Origin: CAZPKH01 sp964407165
Lineage (GTDB): Bacteria > Bacteroidota > Bacteroidia > Bacteroidales > Muribaculaceae
Assembly (NCBI GenBank): GCA_964407165.1
Contig: CAYOUJ010000084.1
Span: 1 to 6,054, forward strand
Length of the DNA: 6,054 bases
Reading direction: 5' to 3'
The notes below the pieces were generated by a model that saw only the letters and a program-made list of their open reading frames with translations, had not been told where the DNA came from and did not search any database. Positions 4,590 to 6,054 of the stretch are shown here, piece after piece (position 1 is the stretch's first letter; each line of letters begins with the position of its first letter). The position numbers and the translations under genes were made by a program.

Positions 4590-4979
4590 ATGAGAAAACC
4601 TACCACAAAAGACCAACTCACGCCAAAAGAGGAGGAGCTTATGCAACTCCTTTGGGCTAACGGCCCCGCAGCTGTCAGCCACATTGTAGAGCTTTACCCC
4701 GAGCCCCGCCCCCATGTCAACACAGTCGCCACTGTCATGCGACGACTCGAGGCAAAGGGTTTCGTCAGCCACACAAAGGCGGCCGGCTCTTTCCTATACC
4801 ACCCCGTAGCTCGCAAGGAGGACTTCCGCAGCCGCAGTTTCAGCGACTTCGTAAAAAATTATTTCGGCGGCAGCTACTTCGGTGCCGTCTCTGCCCTCGT
4901 GACTGAGGAAAAGATCTCCGCCGCCGAGCTAAGGGAACTGCTCGACATGGTCGAGCACAAATCCACTGAAAATGGGTAA
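4590..4979 (+). CDS. BlaI/MecI-family transcriptional repressor
   Basis: The 129-residue protein is a winged-helix repressor of the BlaI/MecI type. LTPKEEELMQLLW (10-22) is the usual first helix, GPAAVSHIVELYP (25-37) the second, HVNTVATVMRRLEAKGFVSHTK (42-63) the recognition helix and start of the wing, and FLYHPVARKEDF (68-79) the wing's second strand. The remainder, with FVKNYFGGSYFGAVSAL, is the dimerisation region where family members are cleaved by the sensor protease. The frame is open back to a TTG at 4554, but the ATG at 4590 matches the family start and lies right after the operator. It overlaps the next gene by 8 bp, the normal blaI-blaR1 arrangement. It very likely represses itself through the three dyads. 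The target regulon is unknown; the family name does not imply beta-lactam resistance in Bacteroidetes. Confidence 0.92.
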   Translation: MRKPTTKDQLTPKEEELMQLLWANGPAAVSHIVELYPEPRPHVNTVATVMRRLEAKGFVSHTKAAGSFLYHPVARKEDFRSRSFSDFVKNYFGGSYFGAVSALVTEEKISAAELRELLDMVEHKSTENG

Positions 4980-6007
4980 ACTGCTTGCATATTAATTGAC
5001 GGCCGGCGTGGTGATGCTCGCTATGTACGGCGCCTATCGCCTGGCATTGGCTCGCGAATGTCAGGCCGCCTACAACCGCGCTATTCTTCTGGCCATTTAC
5101 GCCGTGTCGTTCACAGTTCTGCCCGTCTTCACCCTCATCCAAGAGGCTAGGGCTCACCATGAAACGCAAACAGCTAATATACACCTACTTGACATAGAGG
5201 GAACGGTGACTGCAACATCAACGGCCACATCATGGTGCTCCGTCTTGGTTTGGGCCTATATCATTGGAATGGCTGCGGTAGCCATAACGACGGTAATCAC
5301 GTGGGCTCGCCTGTCAGCAATCATACGCTGCGGCAAGCGCTTGCACCGCGACGGATACACCCTTGTGCTCACCCACCGCCCCGGAGTTGCCCCCTTCAGC
5401 TGGCTACGATTCATTGTCGTCAGCCGCGCCGACCTCTCCGACGCAATCATAGACCATGAGCTCAAGCACATCACCTCACGCCATTGGATAGACCTGCTCG
5501 CGGCGCAGGCTGTCTGCATACTCTGCTGGTACAATCCCGCCGCATGGCTATTACGCCAAGAACTGATGCTCGTCCACGAATACCAGGCAGACCGCGCTGT
5601 ACTCGACCGCGGCCACGATGCACGCCAATACCAACTTCTGCTCATAAAAAAGGCTGCCGGCACCGGATTCCCGTCTCTGGCCAACACCCTCAATCATAGT
5701 AAACTTAAAATACCCCGGGAGCGAAGCAGCCATGCTTCAAGCCGTCATGGCCAAGACCTCATTCCCCGCCCCCGACCGCCAATGGCGCGACGATGCCTCC
5801 GGCCGCACAGTCGTCGGATTTACCGTCTTTGCCGATGGCACCATGGGCGACCTCCATATCATCAACTCATGCGGCTATGACGACCTTGACGAAGCTGCCC
5901 TCGCAGCTGTACGCGATGGCCACACCGAGCGCTGGACACCCGGAACAGACGCCGGACGCCCTGTCACCGTGGCATACGCCCTCCCAATCCAATACAAACA
6001 GATGTAA
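4972..6007 (+). pseudogene. Broken BlaR1-like M56 metallopeptidase/TonB sensor gene
   Basis: The original start is probably the ATG at 4972, inside the end of blaI, reading M-G-K-L-L-A-Y and then TAA at 4993-4995. The same frame continues with LTAGVVMLAMYGAYRLALARE, the normal first helix of Bacteroidetes BlaR1 proteins. It goes on with helices near 5080-5140 and 5240-5310, the GVAPFSWLRFIVVSR segment, the zinc motif HELKH (5455-5469), NPAAWLLRQEL, HEYQADRAVL and QYQLLLIKKA...NHSKLK (to about 5709). Relatives then have KRI, a fourth helix and a periplasmic linker. Here the frame becomes nonsense until 5880, while the +1 frame continues from about 5711 as YPGSEAAMLQAV and a TonB C-terminal domain ending at 6007. 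Two lesions, an early stop and a deletion with frame change, make a working sensor unlikely. A TTG start at 4996 would bypass only the first. Sequencing or assembly error is possible. Confidence 0.82.
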
Positions 6008-6019
6008 TTTACCCATGGA

Positions 6020-6035
6020 CGCCGCACCTGCGGCG
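6020..6035 (+). terminator. Short GC-rich hairpin after the sensor pseudogene
   Basis: CGCCGC (6020-6025) and GCGGCG (6030-6035) are perfect arms around ACCT, 12 bp after the TonB-domain stop codon. The following bases (CCCTCTATTATATT) are only weakly T-rich, so this is a possible but not convincing intrinsic terminator for the blaI unit. The window ends 19 bp later. Confidence 0.4.
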
Positions 6036-6054
6036 CCCTCTATTATATTCCCTG

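Noticed and set aside
5700..5720. Programmed +1 frameshift at the CCCC run joining protease and TonB domains
   Set aside because: A slip at CCC-C is conceivable, but the membrane helix and linker that should separate the domains are absent, so a shift would not restore a normal protein. A deletion explains both the lost sequence and the frame change.
4590..6007. Beta-lactam resistance locus
   Set aside because: There is no beta-lactamase or penicillin-binding protein gene in the window, and BlaI/M56 pairs in Bacteroidetes are widespread with mostly unknown targets.

Overview
The window looks like chromosomal DNA of a Bacteroidales bacterium, most likely Muribaculaceae/Bacteroidaceae-like. 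The evidence is a Bacteroidetes-type omega subunit and BamD, an M56 BlaR1 homologue with a C-terminal TonB domain, Bacteroidetes-style promoters (-33 TTTG / -7 TAnnTTTG, here three times as TATCTTTG), and no Shine-Dalgarno sequences before the genes. Coding DNA is fairly GC-rich and the gaps are AT-rich. The family assignment is inference; I could not run a search.

Left block (about 1-1790, minus strand). A promoter at 1742-1774 drives bamD (outer-membrane assembly lipoprotein), then rpoZ (RNA polymerase omega), then a small MerR-type regulator, read right to left. The gaps between these housekeeping genes hold short-period tandem arrays: period-8 arrays between bamD and rpoZ and between rpoZ and merR, and period-7 arrays directly before, directly after and one gene upstream of merR. 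Two of the period-7 arrays face each other and make a long imperfect inverted repeat.

Middle block (1795-4220, minus strand). Two exported proteins lie 17 bp apart and are probably one operon: a lipoprotein with a PQQ-like (BamB-like) beta-propeller, followed by a secreted alpha/beta-hydrolase esterase with an intact Ser-Asp-His triad. A consensus promoter at 4380-4410 implies a leader of roughly 150 nt that contains two perfect stem-loops.

Right block (4221-6054). A 369-bp divergent intergenic region carries the lipoprotein promoter and, facing the other way, a BlaI promoter decorated with three copies of the same 16-bp dyad (AACTAT-N4-ATAGTT). One copy fills the gap between -33 and -7, and another ends on the base before the start codon. 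It drives a BlaI/MecI-type repressor whose 3' end overlaps a BlaR1-like M56 metalloprotease gene. That sensor gene is broken twice: a TAA at codon 8, and a frame change at about 5709-5713 where the fourth membrane helix and linker should be, joining the protease domain directly to an out-of-frame TonB C-terminal domain. The most interesting points are this repressor with an apparently dead sensor, the operator layout, the period-7/8 arrays around merR and rpoZ, and the structured leader of the beta-propeller operon. I do not see a clearly new multi-gene system.
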